Positions 17,607 through 26,629 of a stretch of DNA of 64,000 nucleotides are shown piece after piece. Below the pieces are notes generated by a model that did no database searches, had not been told where the DNA came from, and saw only the letters and a program-made list of their open reading frames with translations. Numbering within the stretch: position 1 is the first letter of the stretch; every line of letters starts with the position of its first letter. The stretch covers positions 1,426,001-1,490,000 of the forward strand of contig CBDDFS010000002.1 of assembly GCA_965227255.1 (NCBI GenBank). The letters run 5' to 3'. Source of the DNA: CBDDFS01 sp965227255. Lineage in GTDB: Bacteria > Bacteroidota > Bacteroidia > Flavobacteriales_E > Vicingaceae. The position numbers were made by a program, and so were the translations under genes.

Positions 17607-18704
17607 TCAGAAGGCCTCTCCAATTCGAAAATAAATACCCCAGTCTCCATCTCCAACGGCAACATCCATTCCCACATTCATATGGTACTGGGGAGCAACA
17701 TTTACTCTGAATCCTGTACCGGCACCTGGAAGGATTCTCCCATTGTGATCAGGGTTTATTGATCCGGTGACCGTCGCTATTCCCGCAAAGAAAACAGAGG
17801 ATAATGTTTTATGAAAATTCCACCGGTATTCACCCTGAAGAGCATAAAGTTGATCGCCTCTGTAGGTCCCTTGAGTGTAACCTCTGATATCTCCTCCGTT
17901 GTCGTTCATCCCAACTATATACTGTTGCTGGAAACTGAGATCACCTATTCCTGTGCCAAGGAAGACTCGGCCAGCTAAAACGTCTTTGTGCTGACGAACA
18001 GACCAATACTTATTGAAATCAAAATCAATTTTTTGTGAAACGAATTCATTTTCAAGGAAATCAGGAAATGTACTGTAAAGAAGATTCGTAATAAATCCTT
18101 CATAAGGATAATAGACGTCGTCTCTTTTATCGAATGAAAATACGCCTCCAAGACCCCTTAGAATAATTTGAGGTGCTTCTATCTGATCATCTGAAATCGT
18201 GAAGGCCGTGAAGAGATCAGCATACATGAAATGCAAACCTCCATATAGATTTTCAACGATTTTTTTTTGTCCCATGAGATAAAGAAAATTGGCTCCGGTA
18301 ATGTAGTCGATGAATTGATTGATCGGACTTTGCATGTAGAATTGGAAATTGATGGATCCTATCCCGCCTGCTGCCGTTACTCTCCAATTATCTTCTTTCA
18401 GGTAAAACTGCTGAAAGACAAGTCCAAACCAAGATTCGTTGGTTGTGTACATTCCAAAAATTCCAGAAAGCGATGCCGGAGAGATACTATCCTCCTTATT
18501 CACTTTATACATGGCCATGGGTAATGCACCGACCTGGAATCCTAGAGATCTGTCGTAGTTTATGTAAGGAATTGGCATGAAGGCAAAATTCTTTTCACCC
18601 AAGATGTCATCGCCACCCGAAGAGCCGCCGGATGGCAAACCTTGCGCATATGAATGCGCATTCAGAATTAGACAGATAAAGGAGAATAGAATTACCCTGA
18701 TCAT
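17607..18704 (-). CDS. Omp85/BamA-type surface antigen barrel protein
   Basis: From ATG 18704 the product has 365 residues, with a signal peptide ending SYAQ and a 16-strand-like C-terminal region. The motif IRGYTQGTYRGDQLYALQGE matches the RGY...YRG signature of bacterial surface-antigen (Omp85) barrels, and the protein ends in an aromatic residue (Phe), as such barrels do. No POTRA domains are present, so it resembles the short, POTRA-less patatin-barrel or stand-alone forms. The frame is open to 18782, but those codons overlap the promoter region and do not encode a signal peptide. The TATATTG box at 18716-18710 supports the shorter start. Confidence 0.85.
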   Translation of the reverse strand: MIRVILFSFICLILNAHSYAQGLPSGGSSGGDDILGEKNFAFMPIPYINYDRSLGFQVGALPMAMYKVNKEDSISPASLSGIFGMYTTNESWFGLVFQQFYLKEDNWRVTAAGGIGSINFQFYMQSPINQFIDYITGANFLYLMGQKKIVENLYGGLHFMYADLFTAFTISDDQIEAPQIILRGLGGVFSFDKRDDVYYPYEGFITNLLYSTFPDFLENEFVSQKIDFDFNKYWSVRQHKDVLAGRVFLGTGIGDLSFQQQYIVGMNDNGGDIRGYTQGTYRGDQLYALQGEYRWNFHKTLSSVFFAGIATVTGSINPDHNGRILPGAGTGFRVNVAPQYHMNVGMDVAVGDGDWGIYFRIGEAF

Positions 18705-18709
18705 ACTTG

Positions 18710-18716
18710 CAATATA
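18710..18716 (-). promoter_or_regulatory. -7-like box of the barrel gene
   Basis: The minus strand reads TATATTG followed by C, five bases before the ATG at 18704. It is one T shorter than the consensus. The same TATATTGC string occurs before the START-like gene at 39091-39085. Confidence 0.35.
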
Positions 18717-18780
18717 CCAAAAGAAGTATTTTGAATCCCGCTGATATTGTGCCAGTTCATGATTAAAGATGACCTGGCTC

Positions 18781-18828
18781 ATATAAATTCCAAGGCGCTA
18801 AGCTTAAGTTTGATATATAAATTCCAAG
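18781..18828. repeat. 14-bp direct repeat upstream of the universal stress gene
   Basis: ATATAAATTCCAAG occurs at 18781-18794 and 18815-18828, a perfect repeat with a 34-base period. The second copy sits between the -7 box at 18805 and the ATG at 18831, so it would be in the 5' end of the message or cover the start site. Confidence 0.8.
18805..18812 (+). promoter_or_regulatory. -7 box of the universal stress gene
   Basis: TAAGTTTG is a perfect TAnnTTTG match, 18 bases before the ATG at 18831. It lies between the two copies of the 14-base direct repeat. Confidence 0.55.
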
Positions 18829-18830
18829 TC

Positions 18831-19700
18831 ATGAAAAGGATAATCGTTCCCACAGATTTTTCGCCATGTTCAATGAGCGCATTGCGAGTTGCAGTTGAAC
18901 TTGCGAAGAAAATAGATGCTGTAATAAGCATCGTACATACTTATGCTATTCCGATCTATGGTTTTACCAGCGGACAATTGATGTATGATGGTGTCGAATT
19001 GGGTAAGATTAAGGGAGAAATAGATGAAGAATTGGATCGTATTGCTCAAATGGATTTTATTCAGGGTCAAACCGTAGAAAAATACTTGCTACCCGAATAT
19101 TCAGTAGATCAGATCGTAGAGCATGAAACTTTAAAGACTGCAGACCTCATTGTCATGGGGACTAATGGAGCAAGTGGATTCAAAGAAGTCTTGGGCTCCA
19201 ACGCAGAAAGGATGATCAGAAAAGCACCTTGTCCTGTTCTTGCCGTGCGAGAAGGAGCAGAGAAAAACTTCAATATCAGGAATGTTGTATTTGCTTCAAC
19301 GTTCTATGGAGAGGTCTATGACAGATTTCCAACAATTAAGAAGTTTGTTGATCTCTTTGATGCAAAGTTGCATCTATTACATGTAAATACACCTTCTGAT
19401 TTCATGACCACAGATTACAGCGATAATCTGATGAACTCCTTTGTGGAGAAATTTGGTCTGATTAATGCCACAGTGAATATCTACAATGATTCAAGTGTCG
19501 AAGACGGTGTTATCAATTTTGCCAGACGTATGGAAGCTGATCTGATTGCATTGGAAACTCACGGTAGAACAGGCCTTAATCATGTATTTGGTGGAAGCAT
19601 TGCCGAGGATGTAGCCAATCATGTGCATATTCCAGTACTGACCTATCGAATTAAGGAAGCACCCAAGCCAAGAGGAGTGATTTTCCCTGAAATGAGGTAA
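18831..19700 (+). CDS. Tandem universal stress protein (two UspA domains)
   Basis: From ATG 18831 the protein has 289 residues and two UspA folds. Domain 1 (about 1-140) begins MKRIIVPTDFSPCS and has the ATP motif GTNGASGFKEVLGSNAE. Domain 2 (about 145-285) has ETHGRTGLNHVFGGSIAE, again the G-2x-G-9x-G-S/T pattern. Both sites look competent for ATP. The frame is open upstream to 18747, but that extension overlaps the divergent gene's promoter and lacks Usp sequence. UspA proteins are cytoplasmic stress-survival factors; the direct repeat before the gene may be a regulatory site. Confidence 0.93.
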   Translation: MKRIIVPTDFSPCSMSALRVAVELAKKIDAVISIVHTYAIPIYGFTSGQLMYDGVELGKIKGEIDEELDRIAQMDFIQGQTVEKYLLPEYSVDQIVEHETLKTADLIVMGTNGASGFKEVLGSNAERMIRKAPCPVLAVREGAEKNFNIRNVVFASTFYGEVYDRFPTIKKFVDLFDAKLHLLHVNTPSDFMTTDYSDNLMNSFVEKFGLINATVNIYNDSSVEDGVINFARRMEADLIALETHGRTGLNHVFGGSIAEDVANHVHIPVLTYRIKEAPKPRGVIFPEMR

Positions 19701-19743
19701 TTCTTTTAGAGCGAATCACCTAATTGATAATAAACATATCTGT

Positions 19744-19792
19744 TAGATTATAGATTATAGACCATAGATCATAAATCATAGATCATGGATCA
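19744..19792. repeat. Degenerate 7-bp tandem repeat, TAGATCA type
   Basis: Seven 7-base units (TAGATTA, TAGATCA, TAAATCA and variants) in exact phase over 49 bases, between the universal stress gene and the ABC exporter operon. There are no spacers, so it is not a CRISPR. Confidence 0.88.
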
Positions 19793-19806
19793 TCTATCCC
19801 GCTCCC

Positions 19807-19841
19807 AATTATTAATTATTAACTATTAATTATTAATTCAT
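19807..19841. repeat. Degenerate 7-bp tandem repeat, AATTATT type
   Basis: Four to five 7-base units of AATTATT (one AACTATT) begin 15 bases after the TAGATCA array and end nine bases before the -7 box of the ABC operon. It is AT-only except for single Cs, and may act as an upstream promoter element. Confidence 0.8.
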
Positions 19842-19849
19842 TCCGGTAT

Positions 19850-19857
19850 TATCTTTG
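19850..19857 (+). promoter_or_regulatory. -7 box of the MacAB-like operon
   Basis: TATCTTTG is a perfect TAnnTTTG match, 16 bases before the ATG at 19874. It directly follows the AATTATT repeat array. Confidence 0.6.
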
Positions 19858-19873
19858 AGGACAATCCCTCGAG

Positions 19874-20545
19874 ATGATCCGAATCAATGGTCTCAATAAA
19901 TTCTATCACGTTGGAGGAAGGCCTCTGCACGTGCTCAAAAACCTGAAGCTTGAAGTAGATGGTGGTGAAATGATATCTGTCATGGGTTCATCCGGTTCGG
20001 GTAAGTCGACACTGTTGAATATTCTTGGTATTCTGGATGATTACGATACGGGAGAGTATTTTCTCAACGACCATCTGATCAGAAATCTAAGTGAGAAACA
20101 GGCTGCAAAATATCGAAACCAGTTTCTGGGATTCGTCTTTCAGTCTTTCAACTTGATACCTTTTAAAAATGCAGCCGAGAATGTGGCTCTTCCGCTATAT
20201 TATCAGGGTATTAGCAGGAAAGTGAGATTGAAAAAATCGGAAGAAATACTGGAAAAAGTGGGTCTTCTGGATTGGAAGGAGCATATGCCGAATGAACTTT
20301 CCGGTGGACAAAAACAACGTGTTGCAATAGCGCGCGCTTTGGTATCTGATCCAAAGTTAATTCTTGCCGACGAACCAACGGGAGCCCTCGACAGTGTTAC
20401 ATCAAATGAGGTTCTTCAGGTGCTCAGAGATGTCAATGAACAAGGAATGACTATGATCATTGTGACGCATGAAAATGACATAGCTGAGAAAACCGATCGT
20501 GTTGTTTATCTCAAAGACGGAGAAACTTCAGTCAACGGCATATGA
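19874..20545 (+). CDS. ABC transporter ATPase, MacB/LolD type
   Basis: A 223-residue ATPase with Walker A GSSGSGKST near residue 38, Q-loop FVFQSFNLIPFKNAAENV, signature LSGGQKQRVAIARAL near 140, Walker B LILADEPTGALDS and H-loop IIVTHE. This is the LolD/MacB/FtsE subfamily that powers FtsX-like permeases. The stop overlaps the start of the first permease by four bases. The ATPase would drive the two permeases as a heterodimeric mechanotransmission exporter. Confidence 0.95.
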   Translation: MIRINGLNKFYHVGGRPLHVLKNLKLEVDGGEMISVMGSSGSGKSTLLNILGILDDYDTGEYFLNDHLIRNLSEKQAAKYRNQFLGFVFQSFNLIPFKNAAENVALPLYYQGISRKVRLKKSEEILEKVGLLDWKEHMPNELSGGQKQRVAIARALVSDPKLILADEPTGALDSVTSNEVLQVLRDVNEQGMTMIIVTHENDIAEKTDRVVYLKDGETSVNGI

Positions 20546-21771
20546 TACGTCTCGACAGATGGATGGAAATCTATGATACCGTTAGCAAAAACAAATTGCG
20601 AACGGCCTTGACTGGTTTTAGTGTTGCCTGGGGAATCTTCATGCTGATCATTCTACTTGGATCAGGTCAGGGTTTGAAAAATGGATTCATACATGATTTC
20701 AGGGATGATGCCATCAACAGTATTTGGATTCGTGGTGGAAAAACTTATTTGCCTTATAAAGGAAATAAACCGGGCAAAAGAATTCGACTTGATAATTCGG
20801 ACCTGGAATACATCAGAAATAATCTTCCAGGAGTAGAATATATTACCGGTCGATTTAACCGATGGAATCAACCTGTATCATATAAAGACAACAATGGCTC
20901 ATTTCGATTGAGAGGAGCCCACAGGGAGCATCAATTTTTGGAGAACACACAAATGATCGAAGGCCGCTTCATCAATCAATTTGACATTGACGAGAAAAGA
21001 AAATCTGCCGTTATTGGTGGGAAAATAGTAGCCGTATTATTTGGAGATGAAGACCCTATTGGTAAGAATATAACGACGATGGGAATCAATTTTCAAGTTG
21101 TTGGGGTTTTTAAGGATGAAGGCAGTGAAAGGGAAGAAGAAATCATCTATATACCAATAACAACGGCTCAAATGATCTTTAACGGTACTGACGAATTGCA
21201 CCAAATCATGTTTACTACAGGAGATGCAAGCGTTGAGGAATCAAGTATGATGGCCGAGCAGGTTCGATCCATTCTTGCCCTCAGACACCAATTCGACCCT
21301 AAGGATAAACGGGCATTGTGGGTCGACAATAACACAGAGCAATTCGAAAATATTATGAGTGTTCTGAATGCCATAACACTATTTGTATGGATCATTGGAG
21401 TAATGACCATCATAGCTGGAATTGTAGGTATAGGAAATATCATGATGATCACAGTGAAAGATCGTACAAGAGAAATTGGCATTAGAAAAGCTGTAGGTGC
21501 CAGTCCGAAAAGTGTGATACAACTTATTATGCAGGAAGCTATTGTTATTACAGCTATTTCAGGTTATCTCGGTCTGTTCGCCGGGATTTATCTTTTGGAA
21601 TGGATAGGCAGTCTGATTCCCGAACCTGGCGCATTTATGAATCCCGAAGTAGAAATTGGAGTGGCTGTAATGGCGACTTGTATTCTGATCATCGCTGGTG
21701 CCATTGCAGGATTGGTCCCGGCAATGAAAGCTGCCAGTATTAGACCTATTGATGCATTAAGAGATGAGTGA
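20542..21771 (+). CDS. MacB-like ABC permease, first of a pair
   Basis: A 409-residue protein with one N-terminal membrane helix (about 18-40), a large periplasmic MacB_PCD domain (about 45-270) and a C-terminal FtsX domain with three helices (about 280-400). The motif GNIMMITVKDRTREIGIRKAVGASP is the FtsX coupling region. It begins with MIRLDRWMEIYDTVSKNKLRTALTG, the amphipathic entry helix of the family, and overlaps its neighbours by four bases on both sides. With the second permease and the MacA-like adaptor it should export a peptide, lipid or small molecule across the envelope. Confidence 0.92.
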   Translation: MIRLDRWMEIYDTVSKNKLRTALTGFSVAWGIFMLIILLGSGQGLKNGFIHDFRDDAINSIWIRGGKTYLPYKGNKPGKRIRLDNSDLEYIRNNLPGVEYITGRFNRWNQPVSYKDNNGSFRLRGAHREHQFLENTQMIEGRFINQFDIDEKRKSAVIGGKIVAVLFGDEDPIGKNITTMGINFQVVGVFKDEGSEREEEIIYIPITTAQMIFNGTDELHQIMFTTGDASVEESSMMAEQVRSILALRHQFDPKDKRALWVDNNTEQFENIMSVLNAITLFVWIIGVMTIIAGIVGIGNIMMITVKDRTREIGIRKAVGASPKSVIQLIMQEAIVITAISGYLGLFAGIYLLEWIGSLIPEPGAFMNPEVEIGVAVMATCILIIAGAIAGLVPAMKAASIRPIDALRDE

Positions 21772-23015
21772 TGCAATTTGAGCGATTGAATGAAATATTT
21801 GAAGTGCTGAGCAGGAATAGACTCAGGACATTTTTTACGGCCTTTGGTGTAGGCTGGGGAATATTTATGCTTGTTGTAATGCTTGGTGCCGGCAAAGGGC
21901 TTGAGAATGGTGTGATGCAACAATTCGGAGGAATGGCCGCCAATTCAATGTTTATGTGGACTCAACCAACTTCCATGCCACATAAAGGTTTCAAAGAGGG
22001 TAGATATTTCAATTTCAATAACGAAGACACAAAAGCTTTAAAAGAGAACATTCCTGAAATAGAATATCTGTCACCCGGTCTTCAATTGGGGGGATGGAGA
22101 GGTGATAACAATGTCAAAAGAGGGGACAAAATCGGAGCATTTGAAATCAATGGTTACACACCGGATGCCAAACACGTTAAACTTCTTAAAATTCCTTTGG
22201 GACGATTTATCAATGAAGCGGATCTTGAAAACAGGTCAAAAGTCTGCGTCATAGGTAAAAGGGTGAGGGAAATTCTTTTCGAAGATGATGAAGATCCATT
22301 GGGTGAGTATCTTGAGGTGCAAGGTGTTCATTTTAAGGTAGTTGGTCTGTTCGAGTCCAGTCGTTATGGGGATCAGGCAAATGGGGAGAATCAATCCATC
22401 TACATTCCTTTTTCAACTTTTCAAACTGCTTTTCATGTTGGTAACAGGGTGTACTGGTATGTAATCACGGCCTATCCGGATGTAGACGCAACAAATGTTG
22501 AAGATAAGGCCAAGGCATTGTTGAAAGAAAGACATAGTGTACATCCAGATGATCCCCGAGGAGTTGGAGGTTGGAATGCAGCAGAAGAATTTGCTCAAGT
22601 CAATGCGATATTTGCCGGTATTCAATTCCTCAGCTGGTTTGTTGGTGTACTTACTCTTTTTGCCGGAGTAATAGGCATCAGCAATATTATGCTTGTAATT
22701 ATTAAAGAAAGAACCAAAGAAATAGGTATTCGCAGATCTGTTGGCGCCACACCTTGGATGATCATTTCTCAGATCATTCTGGAATCCGTATTTCTTACCA
22801 CGATTGCTGGTTGTATCGGACTTGCCCTCGGAGTCTGGGTTCTTGAGTTATTTGGAGATAAAATTGAACACGATGCATTTACCAATCCTGAAGTTGATTT
22901 CGGAATTGCTGTAACGGCATTGATCACGTTAATAATCAGTGGCATCCTAGCCGGACTCATGCCGGCGAACAGAGCGGTCAGGATCAATCCGGTAGACGCC
23001 CTTAGAAGTGAGTAA
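21768..23015 (+). CDS. MacB-like ABC permease, second of a pair
   Basis: A 415-residue paralogue of the preceding gene: entry helix MQFERLNEIFEVLSRNRLRTFFTAFGVGWG, MacB_PCD periplasmic domain, and FtsX domain with GISNIMLVIIKERTKEIGIRRSVGATP. The two permeases are clearly homologous but diverged, consistent with a heterodimer served by a single ATPase. Start and stop positions show translational coupling. Confidence 0.92.
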   Translation: MMQFERLNEIFEVLSRNRLRTFFTAFGVGWGIFMLVVMLGAGKGLENGVMQQFGGMAANSMFMWTQPTSMPHKGFKEGRYFNFNNEDTKALKENIPEIEYLSPGLQLGGWRGDNNVKRGDKIGAFEINGYTPDAKHVKLLKIPLGRFINEADLENRSKVCVIGKRVREILFEDDEDPLGEYLEVQGVHFKVVGLFESSRYGDQANGENQSIYIPFSTFQTAFHVGNRVYWYVITAYPDVDATNVEDKAKALLKERHSVHPDDPRGVGGWNAAEEFAQVNAIFAGIQFLSWFVGVLTLFAGVIGISNIMLVIIKERTKEIGIRRSVGATPWMIISQIILESVFLTTIAGCIGLALGVWVLELFGDKIEHDAFTNPEVDFGIAVTALITLIISGILAGLMPANRAVRINPVDALRSE

Positions 23016-23035
23016 TATGTTTAGATTTGACGGCC

Positions 23036-24133
23036 GTGATTAAAAGAATATTCAAGTACATTATTGCCATTGCGTTGGTAGGACTGATGATCTTTACTTT
23101 CTATTTCCTGTATTCAAAGAATCAGGAACCTGATGTGAAGTTTGAAACCACCACTGCTTCATACCGCGATGTAATCAAACAAACCGTTGCGACGGGTTCA
23201 GTTGTTCCCCGGCAGGAAATTCTCATTAAACCTCAGGTCTCTGGCATAATTGAAAAACTATTTGTTGAAGAGGGTGATATTGTGAGGATTGGCGATCTGA
23301 TCGCCAAAATTGAGATCATTCCAGATGAGATAAGTCTGAGTAATGCCGAAAACAGATTAAGCAGAGCCGAAATCAATTTTGAAAATGCCGAGCTTGATTT
23401 CAAACGAAGTCAGGATTTATACAAAGAAGAAGTGATAGCTATTGCTGAATATCAGGATGCCGAGTTGACTTTTAAAAATGCAAAGCAGGAATTGGCGGCA
23501 GCCAAAGAAAACCTTCAGATTGTAAAAGAAGGAATTAGTACGAAATCAGGCGGTGTTGGAAATACAATGGTTCGGGCAACGAAATCCGGGACCGTATTGG
23601 ATGTTCCAGTAGAAGAAGGAAATTCAGTTATTGAAGCTAATAATTTCAACGATGGAACGACCATTGCTGTGATTGCGGATCTCAGTGACATGATTTTTAT
23701 TGGTAAAGTAGATGAATCAGAGGTGGGTAAGATTCAGACCGGCATGGACATATTATTGAGAATTGGTGCCATTGAAGATGAGGTATTCGATGCCAAACTG
23801 GAATTTATATCTCCCAAAGGAGTAGAAGAAAGCGGAGCAATCCAATTTGAGATTAAAGCGGCTCTCACTTTGAAAGATGATGAGTTTGTAAGAGCCGGAT
23901 ACAGTGCCAATGCTGAAATCGTACTCGACAGGAGGGATAGTGTTCTGACCATTAAGGAAGGTCTGTTATTGTTTGAAGGAGATTCTACATTTATTGAAGT
24001 TGAGAAATCACCGCAGGTCTTTGAGAAACAATTTATTGAGCTTGGATTGTCCGACGGAATTTACACAGAAGTAACATCAGAAATAGATACAAATATTTCT
24101 ATAAAAGTTCCGAATTCCAGGATAGAAGATTGA
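23036..24133 (+). CDS. MacA/HlyD-like periplasmic adaptor of the ABC exporter
   Basis: The product has about 365 residues from GTG 23036; a TTG three codons earlier is possible. One N-terminal membrane helix (about 7-27) is followed by the first half of a barrel-sandwich (ATGSVVPRQEILIKPQVSG), a helical hairpin (about 85-150, AENRLSRAEINFENAELDF), the second lipoyl half (VRATKSGTVLDVPVEEG) and a beta-barrel domain (ADLSDMIFIGKVDESEVGKIQ). It should link the permeases to an outer-membrane exit. The coiled hairpin is of modest length. No TolC-type gene follows. Confidence 0.9.
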   Translation: MIKRIFKYIIAIALVGLMIFTFYFLYSKNQEPDVKFETTTASYRDVIKQTVATGSVVPRQEILIKPQVSGIIEKLFVEEGDIVRIGDLIAKIEIIPDEISLSNAENRLSRAEINFENAELDFKRSQDLYKEEVIAIAEYQDAELTFKNAKQELAAAKENLQIVKEGISTKSGGVGNTMVRATKSGTVLDVPVEEGNSVIEANNFNDGTTIAVIADLSDMIFIGKVDESEVGKIQTGMDILLRIGAIEDEVFDAKLEFISPKGVEESGAIQFEIKAALTLKDDEFVRAGYSANAEIVLDRRDSVLTIKEGLLLFEGDSTFIEVEKSPQVFEKQFIELGLSDGIYTEVTSEIDTNISIKVPNSRIED

Positions 24134-24177
24134 TAATTTTTATATTCAATCACATCGTTATATCTTGCAAGCCAATG

Positions 24178-25197
24178 ATAAAACAAGTACGAAGACTACT
24201 TACACTCTTTATTTTTATACCGGCCTTTTCTATGGCTCAGGAAGTCATCTATGTGCCATACTTCGATAACGAAGGATGCAGTCGACAAACTGGCATATCT
24301 TCAGCTATTCTGTTTGCGGACTATGTAAATCAATATGGGAAATTCAAAGCTGAATTGGCTGCTGTTAAAGATAGTTCGGCGCCACCGGAGACTTTTAATG
24401 AGGCAAGGGAAAGCGCTGATCTGATTTCTTCCAAATATTTTATTCTCGGAAAGGTAATCAGGATAGACGGCCACTATTATGTGCAGACCGCTCTATACGC
24501 TAGCTCAAGTGGAAATCTTTTTTGGAGTGACTCAAGACAGGCCGGTAATTCGGCTGATCTGATGCTTGCGATCAAGGATCTGGCTAGGAAAGTGGCAGAT
24601 CTTGAAGGAAAAAACATGGACGATGATTTGATGCTTGTATCAAGCACAGAAGGTAGAAAATTAAATAGAATTCAATCGAATAAAAGTCTGGGCTTCATTA
24701 CCGGATTTATGATGCCCATGAGTGAGGAAGAATCAAACAAGATCAATCCCGGATTCGGTGGCTTAATTTCTTTCGATTCAAGAGATTTTATTTTTGAAGC
24801 CACGGGAGAGGTTTACTTTGGCAGTGATTCTTTGTATGATGGAAATAGTTTTGAAAGTGTTTCCAACCAATATTTGAATCTTGGTATAAATGCTATTTAT
24901 CCTTTTGGAGAAAGAAACAACGCTCCCTTTGTCTCAATCTCTTCAGGTCTCAGTTACCGAAGGTCTGAAGTAAAATATTTAATTCCGACTTCTACAAGCG
25001 TGCAAAGACAGTTTGTTTATGACCAGGGACTCCTTCTTACTGCTGGAGGAGGATATATATTGAAAAGAAATACCGATGCGAGCCTGTTTATCTATGCGAG
25101 AGGATATATGTTCATGATGGATACAGAAAGATATATGTACGGGCTTATGCTAAATTTTTCACTCCAATTTGAACTTAACTCTAATAGCCATGAATGA
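24178..25197 (+). CDS. Exported protein with CsgG/TolB-like N-domain and barrel-like C-domain
   Basis: From ATG 24178 the protein has 339 residues with signal peptide MIKQVRRLLTLFIFIPAFSMAQ. The N-terminal domain (about 22-160) has the pattern of a CsgG/TolB-N fold: VIYVPYFDNEGC, then ADLISSKYFILGKVIRIDGHYYVQTALY and a helix DLMLAIKDLARKVADLEGK. The C-terminal part (about 190-339) is made of alternating strands ending LMLNFSLQFELN, which looks like an eight-strand outer-membrane barrel. It follows the ABC exporter genes on the same strand, where a TolC might be expected. The domain calls are inference from pattern only. Confidence 0.7.
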   Translation: MKQVRRLLTLFIFIPAFSMAQEVIYVPYFDNEGCSRQTGISSAILFADYVNQYGKFKAELAAVKDSSAPPETFNEARESADLISSKYFILGKVIRIDGHYYVQTALYASSSGNLFWSDSRQAGNSADLMLAIKDLARKVADLEGKNMDDDLMLVSSTEGRKLNRIQSNKSLGFITGFMMPMSEEESNKINPGFGGLISFDSRDFIFEATGEVYFGSDSLYDGNSFESVSNQYLNLGINAIYPFGERNNAPFVSISSGLSYRRSEVKYLIPTSTSVQRQFVYDQGLLLTAGGGYILKRNTDASLFIYARGYMFMMDTERYMYGLMLNFSLQFELNSNSHE

Positions 25198-26023
25198 TAT
25201 CGTAGATATTCAACCTTACATTGATCTAGTCACAAAATTTGCCATTGAATATGGTCTGAAAATTCTTGGAGCCCTTGTCGTTTTGATATTGGGACTATGG
25301 ATTATCAAGGGATTAAACCGATCCATTGCCAAATTATTGGGAAAAAAGCAAATCGACCCAAGTCTGCAGCCCTTTCTAAAGTCACTGATTTCGGCTATTC
25401 TGAAAGTTCTACTGGTAATCACGGTAATGAGTATGCTGGGTATAGAAATGACCTCTTTTGTGGCTATTCTTGGTGCTGCCGGTTTGGCTGTTGGACTGGC
25501 TTTATCAGGTACCTTGCAGAACTTCGCTGGAGGAGTAATGATACTAATTCTTCGACCGATACGAGTTGGCGATTTTATTGAGGCACAAGGTTTTACTGGC
25601 ACAGTTAAGGAGATTCAGATTTTTCATACTGTTCTGAACACATTGGATAACAAGCGTGTGATTATTCCTAATCACGGATTGTCAACAGATTCAATTATTA
25701 ATTATTCCATCGAACCCCACAGAAGGGTAGATTTTAGCTTTGGTATCTCTTATTCTGATGACGTTGAAAAGGCTAAATCCATCATAATGGACATTGCGAA
25801 ACAAGATGACAGAGTGATTAAAGAAGGAGCTAGAGCGCCATTTGTAAGATTAGGAGAGATGGCTGATTCTTCAGTAAATATTACGACCCGATTTTGGGTT
25901 AATACTGCCGATTATTGGAATGTTCATTTTGATGTGAAGGAGAGAGTCTACGAAGCATTCAATAAGAATGATATCAATATACCATTCCCACAAATGGATG
26001 TACATTTACATAAGGTTGAATAG
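25190..26023 (+). CDS. Small-conductance mechanosensitive channel, MscS family
   Basis: From ATG 25190 the channel has 277 residues, overlapping the preceding stop by eight bases. Three membrane helices are seen (about 17-40, 58-80 and 85-115). TM3 carries the Gly/Ala-rich pore motif GAAGLAVGLALSGTLQNFAGG, followed by the MscS beta domain with IRVGDFIEAQGFTGTVKEI and the VIIPNHGL motif. It relieves osmotic pressure at the inner membrane. Length is like E. coli MscS (286). Confidence 0.95.
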   Translation: MNDIVDIQPYIDLVTKFAIEYGLKILGALVVLILGLWIIKGLNRSIAKLLGKKQIDPSLQPFLKSLISAILKVLLVITVMSMLGIEMTSFVAILGAAGLAVGLALSGTLQNFAGGVMILILRPIRVGDFIEAQGFTGTVKEIQIFHTVLNTLDNKRVIIPNHGLSTDSIINYSIEPHRRVDFSFGISYSDDVEKAKSIIMDIAKQDDRVIKEGARAPFVRLGEMADSSVNITTRFWVNTADYWNVHFDVKERVYEAFNKNDINIPFPQMDVHLHKVE

Positions 26024-26041
26024 ATTTTATCTCCTTAAATA

Positions 26042-26629
26042 ATGCGTAAAGCATATTACATCTTGTTGGCAGTTCTGCTGTTCGCAGGTCTTACGTTCAT
26101 ACTCACCGGGAATCGGGAAAAAAGAGAATTGGGAAAGAAAACGGGAAAAGAATTGCCCGAAAGCTCACAGACTGATAATAAGTATGAAAATCTGAGAAAT
26201 TTGGCCTTCACGGTGAGACCTGAAGAATTGGGCTACACTGATCTTGGAGAAGGTGAGGTTTTTGCTGTGATATCAGAGATGAATATCGATGGTGCCATTG
26301 TGACTGTGACAGCCTTTCTAGACGGAACCACAAGCCTTTATTTAAGCACAGGTGCTGTTTTCATTGGTGCAGGAGAACATGAAGATGTGAAACCTTATGT
26401 TCTTGATCTTGTCAATTCATCAAAGGATTATTTACAATTTGCAGAAAGAATTCAATTTGCTGAAAAACCTGATCTCGGTGAGGTGATTTTCAATTTCAGA
26501 ATGCCGGGAGGGACAGCAAGAGTTATAGGTGAATCTGGACAGATGGAATCAGGTGAATCTGATTATTCGGATCTCTTTTATAAGCTAAATGATGTCATCA
26601 CACAGATCCGCATGAAAAGTCAGCAGTAA
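26042..26629 (+). CDS. Small membrane-anchored or exported protein, unknown
   Basis: A 195-residue protein with an N-terminal hydrophobic segment (about 5-22), then a charged linker and a compact soluble domain containing EVFAVISEMNIDGAIVTVTAF and TTSLYLSTGAVFIGAGEH. The domain looks alpha/beta and self-contained. I do not recognise the family. It follows the MscS gene by 18 bases and may be the last gene of that operon. It converges with the M1 peptidase gene with no gap. Confidence 0.75.
   Translation: MRKAYYILLAVLLFAGLTFILTGNREKRELGKKTGKELPESSQTDNKYENLRNLAFTVRPEELGYTDLGEGEVFAVISEMNIDGAIVTVTAFLDGTTSLYLSTGAVFIGAGEHEDVKPYVLDLVNSSKDYLQFAERIQFAEKPDLGEVIFNFRMPGGTARVIGESGQMESGESDYSDLFYKLNDVITQIRMKSQQ

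Noticed and set aside
19744..19841. Possible CRISPR-like array
   Set aside because: The units are 7 bases and directly adjacent, with no spacers and no cas genes nearby; it is a tandem repeat.
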